A model generated the notes under the pieces. That model saw only the letters and a program-made list of their open reading frames with translations. It was not told where the DNA came from and made no database searches. Shown here piece by piece: positions 63,401 to 64,000 of a DNA stretch of 64,000 nt. The stretch is from contig CALLIK010000007.1 in NCBI GenBank assembly GCA_938009235.1, positions 372,001 through 436,000 on the forward strand, read 5' to 3'. Origin of the DNA: an uncultured Caulobacterales bacterium (GTDB taxonomy: Bacteria > Pseudomonadota > Alphaproteobacteria > Caulobacterales > Maricaulaceae). Position numbers and translations under genes: made by a program. The first letter of the stretch is position 1. The number at the start of each line of letters is the position of its first letter.

Positions 63401-63742
63401 CTACAGACTGAAACTTGCTTGGACGTCTTTCGTCCAGCCGACACTATAAGCGTCTCCGTTTTGAATAACGGGGCGCTTCATTAATGTGGGGTGCTCAAGA
63501 AGAAGCGCCAGAGCCGTTTCGCGCGTCAGGCCAGATTTCTCTGTATCACTGAGGCCGCGCCATGTTGTGCTCTTCTTATTCACCAAAGCTTCGAACCCTA
63601 ATGCGGCTTCTAATGTCGCGAGGGTGCTTGGGTCCAAACCATCGGCGCGGACATCATGCAGCTCTAGCTCATGGCCCGCTGCGCGCAAGGCCTTGATGGC
63701 TTTACGGCAGGTGTCACAGGTTTTCAGGTGATAGAGTTTCAT
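63401..63742 (-). CDS. ArsC/Spx/YffB-family thioredoxin-fold protein
   Basis: A 113-residue protein with KTCDTCRKAIKAL at the N-terminus (Cys9 and Cys12), RGLSDTEKSGLTRETALALLLEHPTLMKRP as the conserved C-terminal block. It resembles YffB/Spx-type reductases more than arsenate-specific ArsC. It overlaps the upstream hydrolase by 4 bp (ATGA). Confidence 0.87.
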   Translation of the reverse strand: MKLYHLKTCDTCRKAIKALRAAGHELELHDVRADGLDPSTLATLEAALGFEALVNKKSTTWRGLSDTEKSGLTRETALALLLEHPTLMKRPVIQNGDAYSVGWTKDVQASFSL

Positions 63743-64000
63743 GCTGTTACCGTTTGATTGCGGCCAAGAATGAAGTCACTCATCAGGCCATAGACTTCTT
63801 TGCGTGAGCTATCATTGTGCATTTCGTGTTGCGGTGTTTCGAACGCATGAAAGTCGACTTGCTTGGCGGCATGAGCAAAGCCAGCGGATCCGTCAAATCC
63901 CGTCAGTTGATCGGCTTCGGAATGCAATAGCAACAATCTGCGATCCCAGTCCTGCGCGTGCGCCGCAATATTTTCGCCATTCGCAACCATACCTTCCGCG
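63739..64000 (-). CDS. Partial alpha/beta hydrolase, C-terminal end
   Basis: The frame runs off the window; only about 87 C-terminal residues are seen. LLLLHSEADQLTGFDGSAGFA and TPQHEMHNDSSRKEV contain the acid and the catalytic histidine region of monoacylglycerol-lipase-like serine hydrolases. Confidence 0.75.
   Translation of the reverse strand, partial: AEGMVANGENIAAHAQDWDRRLLLLHSEADQLTGFDGSAGFAHAAKQVDFHAFETPQHEMHNDSSRKEVYGLMSDFILGRNQTVTA

Noticed and set aside
1..64000. CRISPR arrays, tRNA or rRNA genes
   Set aside because: No regularly spaced repeats, no T-arm GTTCGAATCC-type signatures in the gaps, and no rRNA-like sequence were seen.

Overview
The window looks like chromosomal DNA of a marine-type alphaproteobacterium, most likely in or near the Hyphomonadaceae/Maricaulales. 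This is inferred from alphaproteobacterial gene neighbourhoods (ybeY-corC-lnt-XRE-trmB; rdgB-hemW; lpoA-rsmI-yraN; prmC-DUF4167-clpB), an alphaproteobacterial-type HisRS, a PodJ-like polarity scaffold, a SapC protein and a PstA with a long N-terminal extension. No rRNA, tRNA or CRISPR array was seen. Coding density is high and most of the sequence is core genome.

Layout. 1-7000: RNA metabolism and envelope block (partial DUF922-like gene, ybeY, corC, lnt, XRE regulator, trmB, rph, pgi). 7242-13671: DUF2167 protein, hisS with a structured leader, a small lipoprotein, a GAD/CSAD-type PLP decarboxylase, peroxiredoxin, glyoxalase-II-like hydrolase. 13673-19342: YdbH-like AsmA-superfamily protein that appears to start at ATT, M23 peptidase, DUF4282 protein with a basic tail. 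19440-26277: clpB with a heat-shock promoter, DUF4167, prmC, a frameshifted small membrane gene coupled to an alpha/beta hydrolase, GT4 glycosyltransferase. 26362-28402: infC with an ATC start, then two outer-membrane barrel genes in an exact 721-bp tandem duplication. 28426-37600: more mobile stretch with a broken short tyrosine recombinase, the Pho module (phosphate porin-pstSCAB-phoU behind a phased array of PhoB-type half-sites) and a truncated IS1182-type transposase. 37648-41398: methyltransferase-like protein and the PodJ-like protein. 41642-49464: MerR regulator with a large palindromic operator, two acyl-CoA dehydrogenases, PaiB-like protein, enoyl-CoA hydratase, KptA, hydrolase, thioesterase. 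49470-55735: Zur, SapC, DsbD/ScsB, XRE/DUF2975 pair, rdgB, hemW. 55735-57673: a compactly folded candidate RNA (possibly 6S) and an AT-rich gene with an N-terminal HTH. 57822-64000: membrane protein, LpoA-like, rsmI, yraN, BON lipoprotein, small lipoprotein, ArsC/Spx-like protein and a partial lipase.

Working units. The porin and Pst genes are tightly packed and should form one phosphate-starvation operon. The MerR regulator, both acyl-CoA dehydrogenases and the hydratase form a beta-oxidation-like cluster. lpoA, rsmI, yraN and the BON lipoprotein correspond to the enterobacterial yraL-M-N-P group. The least explained items are the structured RNA at 55735-55948, the AT-rich gene beside it, the two non-canonical start codons, and two genes whose reading frames are broken in reconstructable ways. 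No complete, clearly new multi-gene system was found.
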